Below are positions 12,248-24,777 of a stretch of DNA of 64,000 nt, one piece after another. The translations under genes were made by a program, and so were the position numbers. The notes under the pieces are model-generated. The model did not search any database, was not told where the DNA came from, and saw nothing but the letters and a program-made list of their open reading frames with translations. Source of the DNA: Pseudomonas frederiksbergensis (lineage in GTDB: Bacteria; Pseudomonadota; Gammaproteobacteria; Pseudomonadales; Pseudomonadaceae); NCBI RefSeq assembly GCF_001874645.1, contig NZ_CP017886.1:2914001-2978000 (forward strand), in the 5' to 3' direction. Within the stretch, counting starts at the first letter, position 1, and each line of letters starts with the position of its first letter.

Positions 12248-13930
12248 ATGGATATTAAACGCACGATCCTGATCGTCGCCCTGGCAATCGTGTCCTACGT
12301 TATGGTTCTGAAATGGAACCAGGACTATGGTCAGGCTGCCCTGCCGACTCAGAATGTTGCTGCCAATCAGGCTGCCCCGGCTATTCCGGACACGCCACTT
12401 GGTAACAATGCTGCCGCCAGTGCCGATGTACCCAGCGCGAATACCGATATCAGTACCCCTACCGCAATGCCGGTAGTCACCAATAAAGACCTCATCCACG
12501 TCAAAACGGATGTGCTCGAACTGGCTATCGATCCTCAAGGTGGTGATATCGCCCAGCTGATGCTGCCGCAGTATCCACGTCGTCAGGACCATCCGGAAAT
12601 TCCGTTCCAGCTGTTTGATAACGGCGGCGAACGTACTTACCTGGCCCAAAGCGGTCTGACCGGTACCAACGGTCCGGATGCTCGCCCTACCGGTCGTCCG
12701 GTTTACTCGACCGAACAGAAGACTTATCAACTGGCTGATGGCCAGAACCAGCTCAACGTTGACCTGAAATTCAGCGACGCTGGCGTCAATTACATCAAGC
12801 GCTTCAGCTTTACTCGCGGTCTGTACGATCTGAAAGTCACTTATCTGATCGACAACACCAGCGACAAGGCCTGGACTGGCAACCTGTTTGCCCAGCTCAA
12901 GCGTGATGCAAGTGCCGATCCTTCTTCGACCACCGCTACCGGTACTGCCACTTACCTGGGCGCTGCCCTGTGGACAAGTGCAGAGCCGTACAAAAAAGTG
13001 TCGATGAAAGATATCGACAAGGCGTCGCTGAAAGAAACCGTTAACGGTGGCTGGGTCGCCTGGCTGCAACACTACTTCGTGACTGCCTGGATTCCAGCCA
13101 AGAACGACAGCAACGTAGTGCAGACTCGTAAAGACAGCCAAGGCAACTACATCATCGGTTTCACTGGCCCGGTATTGTCCGTTGCGCCAGGTGCCAAGGC
13201 TGAAACCAGCGCTACGCTGTACGCAGGTCCGAAAAGCCAGGCTGTTCTGAAAGAGTTGTCCCCAGGTCTGGAACTGACTGTCGACTATGGCATTCTGTGG
13301 TTCATTGCCCAGCCGATCTTCTGGCTGCTGCAACACATCCACGCGATCGTCGGTAACTGGGGTTGGTCGATCATCTTCCTGACCATGCTGATCAAAGGGA
13401 TCTTCTTCCCGCTGTCGGCTGCCAGCTACAAATCCATGGCGCGCATGCGTGCAGTGGCGCCGAAACTGGCTGCTCTGAAAGAACAACATGGCGATGACCG
13501 GCAGAAAATGTCGCAATCCATGATGGAGCTGTACAAGAAAGAGAAGATCAATCCGCTGGGTGGTTGCTTGCCAATCCTCGTGCAGATGCCGGTTTTCCTT
13601 TCCCTGTACTGGGTACTCCTGGAAAGCGTGGAAATGCGCCAGGCACCGTTCATGCTGTGGATTACCGACCTGTCGATCAAAGATCCGTTCTTCATTCTGC
13701 CGATCATCATGGGCGCAACCATGTTCATCCAGCAGCAGCTGAACCCGACTCCTCCGGATCCGATGCAGGCCAAGGTGATGAAGCTGATGCCAATCATCTT
13801 CACCTTCTTCTTCCTGTGGTTCCCGGCAGGTCTGGTGCTGTACTGGGTTGTGAACAACTGCCTGTCCATCACCCAACAGTGGTACATCACTCGTAAGATT
13901 GAAGCGGCTACCAAAAAAGCCGCCGCATAA
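12248..13930 (+). CDS. yidC: Membrane protein insertase YidC
   Basis: 560 residues. It has the N-terminal membrane anchor (RTILIVALAIVSYVMVLKW), a large periplasmic domain (about 60-345) and the conserved insertase core with segments near 360-380 (GWSIIFLTMLIKGIFFPL), 430-450 (GGCLPILVQMPVFLSLYWVL), about 480 and 510-535. It inserts and folds inner membrane proteins alone or with SecYEG; Fo subunit c, encoded 8 kb away, is a classic client. Confidence 0.98.
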   Translation: MDIKRTILIVALAIVSYVMVLKWNQDYGQAALPTQNVAANQAAPAIPDTPLGNNAAASADVPSANTDISTPTAMPVVTNKDLIHVKTDVLELAIDPQGGDIAQLMLPQYPRRQDHPEIPFQLFDNGGERTYLAQSGLTGTNGPDARPTGRPVYSTEQKTYQLADGQNQLNVDLKFSDAGVNYIKRFSFTRGLYDLKVTYLIDNTSDKAWTGNLFAQLKRDASADPSSTTATGTATYLGAALWTSAEPYKKVSMKDIDKASLKETVNGGWVAWLQHYFVTAWIPAKNDSNVVQTRKDSQGNYIIGFTGPVLSVAPGAKAETSATLYAGPKSQAVLKELSPGLELTVDYGILWFIAQPIFWLLQHIHAIVGNWGWSIIFLTMLIKGIFFPLSAASYKSMARMRAVAPKLAALKEQHGDDRQKMSQSMMELYKKEKINPLGGCLPILVQMPVFLSLYWVLLESVEMRQAPFMLWITDLSIKDPFFILPIIMGATMFIQQQLNPTPPDPMQAKVMKLMPIIFTFFFLWFPAGLVLYWVVNNCLSITQQWYITRKIEAATKKAAA

Positions 13931-13952
13931 CTTACTCTGTGGATAACCACTC

Positions 13953-13980
13953 AAAACGCCCCCTAGTGGGGCGTTTTGCT
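13953..13980 (+). terminator. Intrinsic terminator after yidC
   Basis: AAAACGCCCC pairs with GGGGCGTTTT around a short CTAGT-type loop, 22 nt after the yidC stop. A DnaA-box sequence TGTGGATAA (13938-13946) lies just before it. Confidence 0.85.
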
Positions 13981-14009
13981 ATCTGCCATTTTTATCTGGA
14001 TATCGAATC

Positions 14010-15380
14010 ATGAGCGTTCCTCGTGAAACCATCGCCGCCGTCGCCACTGCTCAAGGCCGTGGCGGTGTCGGTATCGTCCGTATTTCCGGGCCGTTGGCGA
14101 GTCTTGCAGCGAAAGCCATCAGCGGTCGTGAACTGAAACCGCGATTTGCTCATTACGGCCCGTTTCTCAGTGAAAACGAAGAGGTGCTGGACGAAGGCAT
14201 TGCCCTGTATTTCCCAGGGCCGAATTCATTCACCGGCGAAGATGTGCTGGAACTCCAGGGCCACGGCGGTCCGATCGTTCTGGATATGTTGCTGCAGCGC
14301 TGCCTGCAATTGGGTTGCCGTCTGGCCCGGCCGGGTGAATTCAGCGAACGCGCCTTCCTCAACGACAAACTCGACCTGGCCCAGGCCGAAGCCATCGCCG
14401 ATTTGATCGAAGCGAGTTCTGCACAGGCGGCACGAAACGCTTTGCGTTCGTTGCAAGGTGCGTTTTCACAGCGTGTGCATAACCTCACCGAGCAACTGAT
14501 TGCATTGCGGATCTACGTCGAGGCGGCAATCGACTTCCCGGAAGAAGAAATCGACTTCCTTGCCGATGGTCACGTACTGAAGATGCTCGACGCGGTACGC
14601 GACGAGTTATCCACCGTATTGCGTGAAGCCGGGCAGGGCGCGTTGCTGCGCGATGGCATGACCGTGGTGATCGCCGGTCGTCCGAATGCCGGTAAATCCA
14701 GCCTGCTGAACGCATTGGCCGGCCGTGAAGCGGCCATTGTGACCGAGATTGCCGGCACCACCCGGGACATCCTGCGCGAACATATCCACATCGATGGTAT
14801 GCCGTTGCATGTGGTCGACACGGCTGGCTTGCGTGATACCGATGACCAGGTCGAGAAAATCGGTGTGGAACGTGCATTGAAGGCCATCAGCGAGGCAGAT
14901 CGGGTGTTGCTGGTGGTCGATGCCACTGCCCCTGAGGCACTCGATCCTTTTGCCTTGTGGCCAGAATTCCTCGAGCAACGCCCGGATCCGGCCAAAGTGA
15001 CCTTGATCCGTAACAAGGCAGACCTGACCGGTGAAGCGATAGCACTGGAAGTCAGCGACGATGGCCACGTAACCATCAGCCTGAGCGCCAGGTCGGCAGG
15101 CGAAGGTCTGGAGCTACTGCGCGATCATCTCAAGGCCTGTATGGGCTATGAGCAGACCTCAGAAAGCAGTTTTAGCGCTCGCCGGCGCCACCTGGAAGCC
15201 CTGCGCCATGCCAGTGCCTCACTCGAACATGGCCGTGCGCAGCTGACCTTGGCCGGTGCGGGAGAGTTGCTGGCTGAAGATTTGCGTCAGGCACAGCAGT
15301 CGTTGGGTGAAATTACCGGCGAATTCACCTCTGACGACCTGTTGGGCAGAATCTTTTCCAGCTTCTGTATCGGTAAATAG
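14010..15380 (+). CDS. mnmE: tRNA modification GTPase MnmE
   Basis: 456 residues. The N-terminal folate-binding domain (1-120) is followed by a helical domain interrupted by the G domain. The G domain has Walker A GRPNAGKS at 223-230, G2 around EIAGTTRD, G3 DTAG and G4 NKAD. The C-terminal CIGK (453-456) carries the catalytic Cys. With MnmG it installs the cmnm5 group on wobble U34 of several tRNAs. The partner mnmG follows after the REP and DnaA-box interval. Confidence 0.98.
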   Translation: MSVPRETIAAVATAQGRGGVGIVRISGPLASLAAKAISGRELKPRFAHYGPFLSENEEVLDEGIALYFPGPNSFTGEDVLELQGHGGPIVLDMLLQRCLQLGCRLARPGEFSERAFLNDKLDLAQAEAIADLIEASSAQAARNALRSLQGAFSQRVHNLTEQLIALRIYVEAAIDFPEEEIDFLADGHVLKMLDAVRDELSTVLREAGQGALLRDGMTVVIAGRPNAGKSSLLNALAGREAAIVTEIAGTTRDILREHIHIDGMPLHVVDTAGLRDTDDQVEKIGVERALKAISEADRVLLVVDATAPEALDPFALWPEFLEQRPDPAKVTLIRNKADLTGEAIALEVSDDGHVTISLSARSAGEGLELLRDHLKACMGYEQTSESSFSARRRHLEALRHASASLEHGRAQLTLAGAGELLAEDLRQAQQSLGEITGEFTSDDLLGRIFSSFCIGK

Positions 15381-15392
15381 CCCATTCCTTCA

Positions 15393-15498
15393 CGTAGGAG
15401 CTGGCGTAGCCTGCGATCTTTTGATGTTTTGGCCTGTGCGTTTCAGCTTTATAGGCACATGAACCGCTAAAAGATCGCAGCCTGCGCCAGCTCCTACG
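15393..15498. repeat. Inverted REP pair (BIME-like)
   Basis: Two REP units in opposite orientation (15393-15422 and 15469-15498) share 30-nt arms with few mismatches around a 46-nt spacer. As RNA this can form a long hairpin, and it is placed after mnmE like a terminator. Confidence 0.88.
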
Positions 15499-15602
15499 AG
15501 GGTGGGTATCGCATCAAATCCCTTTTTCTTCTTCCGCTGCCATGCGTATCCATCGTCCTGGTGGTTTCCCCGTGGGCGGAATTTGCCCTATTCAGCGATT
15601 TT

Positions 15603-15895
15603 CTGTGGATTAAGCCCTGTGAATAACTGCCACTGAGCACAGTTGATAACAGGGCTTCAAAACTGAGGAAAACCACCTCTGTGGATAACCACCCCATTCA
15701 TCCACAGGCTTACACCGGTTATCCAAGGGCCTCCTTGGCACATGACCACAGGTTTTAAATCCTCTGTACACATTGAAAATAAAGATCTGTATAGATCTAT
15801 CCACAGAAATGATGCTCTATAGAAATAAACATAAAAACAAAGATTTAATAAATTTCTTTCTTTTTAATTTCTATTGTTCGTGACTTACCCACAGC
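15603..15895. other. Second DnaA-box cluster and AT-rich DNA upstream of mnmG
   Basis: Matches to the DnaA box: TGTGGATTA at about 15604, TGTGAATAA at 15618-15626 (fits TTATNCACA), perfect TGTGGATAA at 15680-15688, TCATCCACA at 15698-15706, TTATCCAAG at about 15719, CTATCCACA at 15797-15805 and TTACCCACA near 15885. The stretch 15806-15875 is almost pure A/T. The layout mirrors the E. coli origin, which is beside mnmG (gidA). Whether it acts as an origin here cannot be told from sequence. The mnmG promoter must lie in or after this segment; TATACT at 15941-15946 is a possible -10. Confidence 0.65.
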
Positions 15896-16015
15896 TGGTT
15901 AAATTTTGTGCAAAGGGTTCTTTAGAAAGGGCGAAGTCCCTATACTTGTCGACCAGGTCCAAAAACCTGAGCTCAAACTATTCCTGATTACCTAACTGAA
16001 GCAGGCACGAGGTGC

Positions 16016-17911
16016 GTGGTGGATTTCCCTTCCCGTTTTGAAGTGATCGTCATCGGCGGCGGTCATGCCGGTACCGAGGCAGCACTTGCATCAGCACGTA
16101 TGGGGGCAAAAACCCTGTTGCTGACGCATAACGTGGAAACCCTCGGAGCAATGAGCTGCAACCCCGCGATTGGCGGGATCGGCAAGAGTCATCTGGTCAA
16201 GGAAATCGATGCCCTTGGCGGCGCGATGGCCATGGCGACCGATAAAGGTGGTATTCAGTTTCGCGTCTTGAACAGCCGCAAAGGCCCAGCCGTGCGCGCT
16301 ACTCGCGCCCAGGCCGACCGCGTTCTGTACAAGGCCGCTGTGCGCGAGATTCTCGAGAACCAGCCGAACCTGTGGATATTTCAACAGGCGGCCGACGACC
16401 TGATCGTCGAACAGGAACAAGTGCGTGGTGTTGTCACCCAAATGGGCCTGCGGTTCTTTGCGGATTCCGTGGTGTTGACCACTGGCACCTTCCTCGGTGG
16501 ACTTATCCACATCGGCATGCAGAACTATTCCGGCGGTCGGGCCGGTGATCCTCCCTCGATTGCCCTGGCACATCGTCTGCGTGAACTGCCATTGCGCGTG
16601 GGTCGCCTGAAAACCGGTACGCCGCCGCGTATCGACGGTCGCTCTGTGGATTTCTCGGTCATGACTGAGCAACCCGGCGATACACCGATTCCGGTGATGT
16701 CGTTCCTGGGTTCCAAAGAACAGCATCCCGCACAGGTCAGTTGCTGGATTACCCACACCAACGCCCGCACTCACGAGATCATCGCCTCGAACCTCGACCG
16801 TTCGCCGATGTATTCCGGAGTGATCGAAGGTATCGGCCCACGTTATTGCCCGTCGATTGAAGACAAGATTCACCGCTTTGCCGACAAGGAAAGCCATCAG
16901 GTCTTTATCGAACCGGAAGGTTTGACCACCCACGAGCTGTACCCGAACGGGATATCCACTTCCTTGCCGTTCGATGTGCAATTGCAGATCGTGCAGTCGA
17001 TTCGCGGCATGGAAAACGCCCACATCGTTCGCCCGGGCTATGCCATCGAGTACGACTACTTCGATCCGCGTGACCTGAAATACAGCCTGGAAACCAAAGT
17101 CATCGGCGGTCTGTTCTTCGCCGGACAAATCAACGGCACCACCGGTTACGAAGAAGCCGGCGCTCAAGGTTTGCTGGCCGGGGCCAACGCAGCATTGCGT
17201 GCTCAGGGCAAAGACAGCTGGTGCCCGCGTCGCGACGAAGCGTACATCGGCGTATTGGTCGACGACCTGATTACCCTGGGGACTCAGGAACCGTATCGGA
17301 TGTTCACGTCCCGCGCCGAATACCGTTTGATCCTGCGCGAAGACAACGCCGACCTGCGTTTGACCGAAAAAGGTCGTGAACTGGGTCTGGTGGATGACGT
17401 GCGCTGGGCGGCATTCTGCAAAAAACGCGAAAGCATCGAAGTGGAAGAGCAACGCCTGAAAAGCACTTGGGTTCGCCCCGGTACGGAACAGGGCGACGCG
17501 ATCGCCGAAAAATTCGGCACGCCACTGACTCACGAATACAACTTGCTGAACCTGCTGACCCGTCCGGAAATCGACTACGCTGGTCTGATCTCGGTGACAG
17601 GCGCCGGTGCAGAAGATCCACAGGTCGCCGAGCAGGTCGAAATCAAGACCAAATACGCCGGTTACATCGACCGCCAGCAAGATGAAATCGCTCGCCTGCG
17701 GGCCAGTGAAGACACCAAATTGCCTGTGGATATCGATTACACAAACATCTCCGGTCTCTCCAAAGAGATCCAGAGCAAGCTCGGCGCGACCCGACCAGAG
17801 ACCCTGGGCCAGGCTTCGCGGATTCCGGGCGTGACCCCGGCAGCGATTTCGCTGTTGATGATTCATTTGAAAAAACGCGGCGCGGGCCGTCAGTTGGAGC
17901 AAAGCGCTTGA
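16016..17911 (+). CDS. mnmG: tRNA uridine-5-carboxymethylaminomethyl enzyme MnmG
   Basis: 631 residues from tandem GTG codons (protein [19 protein letters not shown]). The FAD-binding motif [17 protein letters not shown] is at about 14-30. MnmG signatures include [16 protein letters not shown] [29 protein letters not shown] and [19 protein letters not shown]. It forms the complex with MnmE that modifies U34. It contains a perfect DnaA box at 16503-16511. Its stop overlaps the rsmG start. Confidence 0.97.
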   Translation: MVDFPSRFEVIVIGGGHAGTEAALASARMGAKTLLLTHNVETLGAMSCNPAIGGIGKSHLVKEIDALGGAMAMATDKGGIQFRVLNSRKGPAVRATRAQADRVLYKAAVREILENQPNLWIFQQAADDLIVEQEQVRGVVTQMGLRFFADSVVLTTGTFLGGLIHIGMQNYSGGRAGDPPSIALAHRLRELPLRVGRLKTGTPPRIDGRSVDFSVMTEQPGDTPIPVMSFLGSKEQHPAQVSCWITHTNARTHEIIASNLDRSPMYSGVIEGIGPRYCPSIEDKIHRFADKESHQVFIEPEGLTTHELYPNGISTSLPFDVQLQIVQSIRGMENAHIVRPGYAIEYDYFDPRDLKYSLETKVIGGLFFAGQINGTTGYEEAGAQGLLAGANAALRAQGKDSWCPRRDEAYIGVLVDDLITLGTQEPYRMFTSRAEYRLILREDNADLRLTEKGRELGLVDDVRWAAFCKKRESIEVEEQRLKSTWVRPGTEQGDAIAEKFGTPLTHEYNLLNLLTRPEIDYAGLISVTGAGAEDPQVAEQVEIKTKYAGYIDRQQDEIARLRASEDTKLPVDIDYTNISGLSKEIQSKLGATRPETLGQASRIPGVTPAAISLLMIHLKKRGAGRQLEQSA

Positions 17912-18552
17912 GTTCGATGGTCACCTCGCAACACGCCGAAGAGTTATCCACAGGTGCTCGCCAACTCGGTGTCAACCTGACAGAAACCCAGCACGCGCAG
18001 CTGCTGGGTTATCTCGCCCTGTTGATCAAATGGAACAAGGCCTACAACCTCACGGCCGTGCGTGATCCGGACGAAATGGTTTCACGGCATCTGCTCGACA
18101 GCCTGAGCGTGATGTCCTTCATCGAAAACGGTCGCTGGCTGGACGTTGGCAGCGGCGGCGGTATGCCGGGTATTCCACTGGCGATCCTGTTTCCTGAGTC
18201 GCAAGTGACGTGCCTGGACAGCAACGGCAAGAAAACCCGCTTCCTGACTCAGGTCAAACTCGAACTCAAACTGGATAACCTGCAAGTTATCCACAGTCGC
18301 GTCGAAGCCTTCACGCCTGAACTGCCGTTCAACGGGATCATTTCCCGGGCATTCAGCAGCATGGAGAACTTCAGCAACTGGACTCGCCACTTGGGCGATA
18401 GCGATACACGTTGGCTGGCAATGAAGGGCGTTCATCCACGCGACGAGCTGGTAGCATTGCCGGCAGACTTCCACCTCGATAGCGAACACGCCCTGGCCGT
18501 ACCCGGTTGCCAAGGCCAACGCCATCTGCTGATACTGCGCCGCACGGCATGA
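17908..18552 (+). CDS. rsmG: 16S rRNA (guanine527-N7)-methyltransferase
   Basis: 214 residues from a TTG at 17908 that overlaps the mnmG stop; the ATG at 17917 is an alternative three codons later. The SAM-binding motif is [17 protein letters not shown] near 73-89, with [21 protein letters not shown] before it. It methylates G527 of 16S rRNA. Two perfect DnaA boxes lie within the gene (17944-17952, 18287-18295). Confidence 0.95.
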   Translation: MSSMVTSQHAEELSTGARQLGVNLTETQHAQLLGYLALLIKWNKAYNLTAVRDPDEMVSRHLLDSLSVMSFIENGRWLDVGSGGGMPGIPLAILFPESQVTCLDSNGKKTRFLTQVKLELKLDNLQVIHSRVEAFTPELPFNGIISRAFSSMENFSNWTRHLGDSDTRWLAMKGVHPRDELVALPADFHLDSEHALAVPGCQGQRHLLILRRTA

Positions 18553-18570
18553 TTGGGAACACAAGCAAGA

Positions 18571-19368
18571 ATGGCTAAGGTATTCGCGATAGCGAACCAA
18601 AAGGGTGGTGTGGGCAAGACCACCACCTGTATCAACCTCGCAGCATCCCTGGTCGCGACCAAGCGCCGGGTGTTGTTGATCGATCTTGATCCACAGGGCA
18701 ACGCCACCATGGGTAGCGGTGTGGATAAACACGGCCTGGAAAACTCGGTCTACGACTTGTTGATCGGCGAATGCGACCTGGCTCAGGCCATGCACTTCTC
18801 CGAACACGGTGGTTACCAGTTGTTGCCGGCCAACCGCGATTTGACGGCGGCTGAAGTCGTTCTGCTGGAAATGCAGATGAAGGAAAGCCGTCTGCGCAGC
18901 GCTTTGGCGCCGATCCGTGAGAACTACGATTACATTTTGATCGATTGCCCACCGTCGCTGTCGATGCTCACGCTCAATGCTCTGGTTGCGTCCGACGGGG
19001 TGATTATCCCTATGCAGTGCGAGTATTTCGCGCTCGAAGGGTTGAGCGACCTTGTGGATAACATCAAGCGCATCGCTGAACTGCTGAACCCGAACCTGAA
19101 AATCGAAGGCCTGCTGCGGACCATGTATGACCCGCGCCTGAGCCTGATGAACGACGTGTCGGCGCAGCTCAAGGAGCACTTCGGTGAGCAGCTGTATGAC
19201 ACCGTGATTCCGCGCAACATCCGTCTGGCTGAAGCACCCAGTTATGGCATGCCGGCGTTGGCCTATGACAAACAATCCCGTGGCGCACTGGCCTATCTGG
19301 CCCTGGCGGGCGAGATGGTTCGTCGTCAACGCAAAAATTCACGCATTGCCGCTGCTCAGGCAACTTAA
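18571..19368 (+). CDS. parA: Chromosome partitioning ATPase ParA (Soj)
   Basis: 265 residues from the ATG at 18571 (MAKVFAIANQ). The deviant Walker A KGGVGKTT spans 11-18, and DLDPQGNATMGSG and YDYILIDCPPSLS follow. It is the nucleoid-bound ATPase that moves ParB-parS complexes. It starts 18 nt after rsmG and is followed by parB after 9 nt. It contains DnaA boxes at 18720-18728 and 19053-19061. Confidence 0.97.
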   Translation: MAKVFAIANQKGGVGKTTTCINLAASLVATKRRVLLIDLDPQGNATMGSGVDKHGLENSVYDLLIGECDLAQAMHFSEHGGYQLLPANRDLTAAEVVLLEMQMKESRLRSALAPIRENYDYILIDCPPSLSMLTLNALVASDGVIIPMQCEYFALEGLSDLVDNIKRIAELLNPNLKIEGLLRTMYDPRLSLMNDVSAQLKEHFGEQLYDTVIPRNIRLAEAPSYGMPALAYDKQSRGALAYLALAGEMVRRQRKNSRIAAAQAT

Positions 19369-19377
19369 GGAATCCCC

Positions 19378-20250
19378 ATGGCCGTCAAGAAACGAGGTCT
19401 CGGACGTGGACTGGATGCACTGCTGAGTGGTCCGACTGTCAGCTTGCTGGAAGAACAAGCGGTGCAGGCCGATCAGCGTGAGTTGCAACACCTGCCGCTG
19501 GACCTGATCCAGCGCGGCAAGTACCAGCCGCGTCGGGACATGGACCCCCAGGCGCTGGAAGAACTGGCGCAGTCGATCAAGGCTCAAGGCGTGATGCAGC
19601 CGATCGTGGTTCGCCCGATCGGTGCTGGCCGCTTTGAAATCATCGCCGGCGAACGCCGCTGGCGTGCCAGCCAGCAGGCTGGCCAGGAAACCATCCCGGC
19701 GATGGTGCGCGATGTACCGGATGAAACCGCAATCGCCATGGCGTTGATCGAGAACATTCAGCGCGAAGACCTTAATCCGATCGAGGAAGCGGTCGCCCTG
19801 CAGCGTTTGCAGCAGGAATTCCAGCTGACTCAGCAGCAAGTCGCCGAGGCTGTTGGTAAATCTCGCGTGACCGTGGCCAACTTGTTGCGCCTGATTGCAT
19901 TGCCTGAAGTCATCAAGACCATGCTGTCCCATGGCGACCTGGAAATGGGTCATGCGCGTGCTTTGCTCGGTTTGCCGGAAAATCAGCAGGTGGAGGGGGC
20001 GCGACATGTTGTCGCACGCGGCCTCACCGTGCGCCAGACCGAGGCACTGGTTCGCCAGTGGTTGAGTGGCAAACCAAAGGTCACTGAACCCGCCAAACCG
20101 GACCCGGATATCGCTCGTCTCGAACAGCGCCTGGCAGAGCGCCTAGGCTCTGCGGTGCAGATCCGCCACGGGAAGAAGGGCAAAGGGCAGTTGGTGATTG
20201 GTTACAACTCCCTGGATGAGCTTCAAGGCGTCCTCGCACATATCCGCTGA
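19378..20250 (+). CDS. parB: Chromosome partitioning protein ParB (Spo0J)
   Basis: 290 residues. The N-terminal ParA-interaction region (KKRGLGRGLDALL) is followed by the ParB/Srx CTP-binding domain (LIQRGKYQPRRDMD; GERRWRASQQAG; ENIQREDLNPIEEA), a helix-turn-helix for parS (LTQQQVAEAVGKSRVTVANLLRL) and a C-terminal dimer domain. It should load on the palindromes at 7149 and 7779. Confidence 0.97.
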   Translation: MAVKKRGLGRGLDALLSGPTVSLLEEQAVQADQRELQHLPLDLIQRGKYQPRRDMDPQALEELAQSIKAQGVMQPIVVRPIGAGRFEIIAGERRWRASQQAGQETIPAMVRDVPDETAIAMALIENIQREDLNPIEEAVALQRLQQEFQLTQQQVAEAVGKSRVTVANLLRLIALPEVIKTMLSHGDLEMGHARALLGLPENQQVEGARHVVARGLTVRQTEALVRQWLSGKPKVTEPAKPDPDIARLEQRLAERLGSAVQIRHGKKGKGQLVIGYNSLDELQGVLAHIR

Positions 20251-20295
20251 AACATTTCCTCATGTAGCGCGGAGTTCGAAATCACTACCGGACAG

Positions 20296-20324
20296 TTGAA
20301 TAGGGGCTGAACCGCCCCTATACT
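20296..20324 (+). promoter_or_regulatory. ATP synthase operon promoter
   Basis: TTGAAT at 20296-20301 and TATACT at 20319-20324 are 17 nt apart, 75 nt before atpI. The spacer and -10 hold an inverted repeat, ATAGGGGC (20300-20307) with GCCCCTAT (20314-20321), a possible operator. Confidence 0.8.
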
Positions 20325-20398
20325 CTGCGCGCATTTTGTCGGCACAAATTATGCCAAGTTATTGGGTTTTGGCAGCCGGCCTTTGAGGAGCAAAAGTG

Positions 20399-21692
<1,294 letters not shown>

Positions 21693-21716
21693 GACCTGCT
21701 TCGGCTAGTCTGATGT

Positions 21717-21738
21717 CCCTCTCGGTCAAACGAGAGGG
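21717..21738 (+). other. Hairpin between atpB and atpE
   Basis: CCCTCTCG (21717-21724) pairs perfectly with CGAGAGGG (21731-21738). There is no T tract, so it is more likely an mRNA processing or stability element ahead of the highly expressed atpE than a terminator. Confidence 0.6.
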
Positions 21739-21810
21739 GGCCCGTTGAGGGCTATGAAACGATTTGTTTTACCGCTTTAAAATCTAAAAAACCTAAACCA
21801 TACGACGTAA

Positions 21811-22083
<273 letters not shown>

Positions 22084-22141
22084 TCACTCGGTTTTTCGAG
22101 TTGAGCAAGTGTGATGGACAACGAACGAGCGAGGTGTTGGC

Positions 22142-22612
22142 GTGAACATTAATGCAACCCTGATTGGCCAGTCCGTTGCGTTCTTCATTTTTGTACTGTT
22201 TTGCATGAAGTTCGTGTGGCCTCCGGTCATCGCGGCTTTGCACGAACGTCAGAAGAAGATCGCGGATGGACTGGACGCTGCCGCCCGAGCAGCTCGCGAC
22301 CTGGAATTGGCCCAAGATAAAGCGGGTCAACAACTGCGCGAAGCAAAAGCTCAGGCAGCCGAAATCATTGAGCAAGCCAAGAAACGCGGTAATCAGATCG
22401 TCGAAGAGGCTGTTGATAAAGCCCGTGTCGACGCTGAACGTGTGAAGGTGCAGGCTCAGGCCGAGATCGAGCAGGAACTGAACAGTGTCAAAGACGCGCT
22501 GCGTGCCCAACTGGGTGCTCTGGCCGTTGGCGGCGCCGAGAAGATCCTGGGTGCCACAATCGATCAAAACGCGCACGCGGAGCTGGTTAACAAACTGGCT
22601 GCTGAAATTTAA
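22142..22612 (+). CDS. atpF: ATP synthase Fo subunit b
   Basis: 156 residues from GTG. One N-terminal membrane helix ([22 protein letters not shown]) is followed by a long charged helix (about 35-140) that forms the peripheral stalk dimer. Confidence 0.97.
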   Translation: MNINATLIGQSVAFFIFVLFCMKFVWPPVIAALHERQKKIADGLDAAARAARDLELAQDKAGQQLREAKAQAAEIIEQAKKRGNQIVEEAVDKARVDAERVKVQAQAEIEQELNSVKDALRAQLGALAVGGAEKILGATIDQNAHAELVNKLAAEI

Positions 22613-22624
22613 GCGAGGGCGATC

Positions 22625-23161
22625 ATGGCAGAACTGACCACGTTGGCCCGACCTTACGCTAAGGCAGCCTTCGAGCACGCCCAGGCCCACCAGCAACTGG
22701 CCTCTTGGTCAGCCATGCTCGGCCTGGCTGCAGCAGTGTCGCAAGACGACACCATGCAGCGCGTGCTCAAGGCCCCGCGACTGACGAGCGCAGACAAGGC
22801 CGCCACGTTTATTGACGTGTGCGGCGACAAGTTTGATGCCAAGGCACAGAACTTCATTAACGTCGTTGCCGAAAACGACCGTCTCCTGCTGTTGCCGGAG
22901 ATCGCCGCTCTGTTTGACCTGTACAAGGCCGAGCAAGAGAAGTCGATAGACGTTGAAGTCACCAGTGCGTTTGCATTGAACCAAGAACAGCAAGACAAAC
23001 TCGCCAAGGTTCTCAGTGCACGACTCGACCGGGAAGTGCGCCTGCAAGTTGCGGAAGACAAATCCCTCATCGGGGGCATTGTCATTCGCGCCGGCGACCT
23101 GGTTATCGATGGCTCGGTTCGCGGCAAACTCGCGAACCTGGCCGAAGCATTGAAATCTTGA
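22625..23161 (+). CDS. atpH: ATP synthase F1 subunit delta
   Basis: 178 residues. It begins [17 protein letters not shown] and ends IIGG-type [20 protein letters not shown], typical of the delta/OSCP family that joins the b stalk to F1. Confidence 0.97.
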   Translation: MAELTTLARPYAKAAFEHAQAHQQLASWSAMLGLAAAVSQDDTMQRVLKAPRLTSADKAATFIDVCGDKFDAKAQNFINVVAENDRLLLLPEIAALFDLYKAEQEKSIDVEVTSAFALNQEQQDKLAKVLSARLDREVRLQVAEDKSLIGGIVIRAGDLVIDGSVRGKLANLAEALKS

Positions 23162-23182
23162 GTTTGAAGGGGCAGCAGAGCA

Positions 23183-24727
23183 ATGCAGCAACTCAATCCT
23201 TCCGAAATAAGTGAAATTATCAAGGGCCGCATCGACAAGCTCGATGTGACCTCCCAAGCCCGTAACGAAGGCACTGTCGTCAGCGTATCTGACGGCATCG
23301 TGCGGATTCACGGTCTGGCCGACGTTATGTACGGCGAGATGATCGAGTTTCCGGGCGGCGTCTTCGGTATGGCCCTCAACCTGGAGCAAGACTCCGTAGG
23401 TGCCGTTGTATTGGGCGCTTACCAGTCTCTGGCTGAAGGCATGAGCGCCAAGTGCACCGGCCGCATCCTTGAAGTTCCGGTTGGTAAGGAACTGCTGGGT
23501 CGTGTAGTCGACGCACTGGGTAACCCAGTTGACGGCAAAGGTCCGCTGAACAACACCGAGACCGACGCGGTCGAGAAAGTTGCTCCAGGCGTGATCTGGC
23601 GTAAGTCGGTAGACCAGCCTGTACAGACTGGCTACAAGGCTGTCGATGCCATGATTCCTGTCGGCCGTGGCCAGCGTGAGCTGATCATCGGTGACCGTCA
23701 GATCGGTAAAACCGCTCTGGCGATCGACGCGATCATCAACCAGAAAGACAGCGGCATTTTCTGCGTCTACGTAGCGATCGGTCAGAAGCAATCGACCATC
23801 GCCAACGTGGTTCGCAAGCTGGAAGAAAACGGCGCCCTGGCCAACACGATCATCGTGGCTGCCAGTGCTTCGGAATCTCCTGCGCTGCAGTTCCTGGCAC
23901 CGTACTCCGGTTGCACCATGGGCGAATACTTCCGCGACCGCGGTGAAGACGCGCTGATCGTTTATGACGATCTGTCCAAGCAAGCAGTGGCTTATCGCCA
24001 GATTTCCCTGCTGCTGCGCCGTCCACCAGGCCGTGAAGCTTACCCAGGCGACGTGTTCTATCTCCACTCCCGTCTGCTGGAGCGCGCGTCCCGCGTTTCG
24101 GAAGAATACGTAGAGAAGTTCACCAACGGCGCAGTGACCGGCAAAACCGGTTCCCTGACCGCACTGCCGATCATCGAAACCCAGGCTGGCGACGTTTCCG
24201 CGTTCGTTCCGACCAACGTGATTTCCATCACCGACGGTCAGATCTTCCTGGAATCGGCCATGTTCAACTCCGGGATCCGTCCTGCTGTGAACGCCGGTGT
24301 TTCGGTATCCCGTGTGGGTGGTGCCGCTCAGACCAAGATCATCAAGAAGCTCTCCGGTGGTATCCGTACCGCTCTGGCTCAGTACCGTGAACTGGCGGCA
24401 TTCGCCCAGTTCGCTTCTGACCTGGACGAAGCGACCCGTAAGCAACTTGAGCATGGTCAGCGCGTTACCGAGCTGATGAAGCAGAAGCAATACGCACCAA
24501 TGTCGATCGCTGACATGGCGCTGTCGCTGTATGCCGCTGAGCGTGGGTTCCTGACTGACGTTGAAATCGCCAAGATCGGCAGCTTCGAACAAGCGCTGAT
24601 TGCTTTCTTCAACCGCGATCACGCCGATTTGATGGCGAAGATCAACGTGAAGGGTGACTTCAATGACGAAATCGACGCTGGCATGAAAGCCGGTATCGAG
24701 AAGTTCAAGGCCACCCAAACCTGGTAA
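23183..24727 (+). CDS. atpA: ATP synthase F1 subunit alpha
   Basis: 514 residues. The P-loop GDRQIGKT is at 170-177 and the alpha signature [20 protein letters not shown] lies near 280-300. It forms the non-catalytic nucleotide-binding subunits of the F1 hexamer. Confidence 0.98.
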   Translation: MQQLNPSEISEIIKGRIDKLDVTSQARNEGTVVSVSDGIVRIHGLADVMYGEMIEFPGGVFGMALNLEQDSVGAVVLGAYQSLAEGMSAKCTGRILEVPVGKELLGRVVDALGNPVDGKGPLNNTETDAVEKVAPGVIWRKSVDQPVQTGYKAVDAMIPVGRGQRELIIGDRQIGKTALAIDAIINQKDSGIFCVYVAIGQKQSTIANVVRKLEENGALANTIIVAASASESPALQFLAPYSGCTMGEYFRDRGEDALIVYDDLSKQAVAYRQISLLLRRPPGREAYPGDVFYLHSRLLERASRVSEEYVEKFTNGAVTGKTGSLTALPIIETQAGDVSAFVPTNVISITDGQIFLESAMFNSGIRPAVNAGVSVSRVGGAAQTKIIKKLSGGIRTALAQYRELAAFAQFASDLDEATRKQLEHGQRVTELMKQKQYAPMSIADMALSLYAAERGFLTDVEIAKIGSFEQALIAFFNRDHADLMAKINVKGDFNDEIDAGMKAGIEKFKATQTW

Positions 24728-24733
24728 GCCGCA

Positions 24734-24755
24734 GCGGGAGCCGCAAGGCTCCCGC
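24734..24755 (+). other. Hairpin between atpA and atpG
   Basis: GCGGGAGCC pairs perfectly with GGCTCCCGC across a GCAA tetraloop. It starts 6 nt after the atpA stop and is not followed by a T run. It probably protects or processes the message. Confidence 0.65.
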
Positions 24756-24777
24756 TTGCTAACCTGATAGGTGTTAC

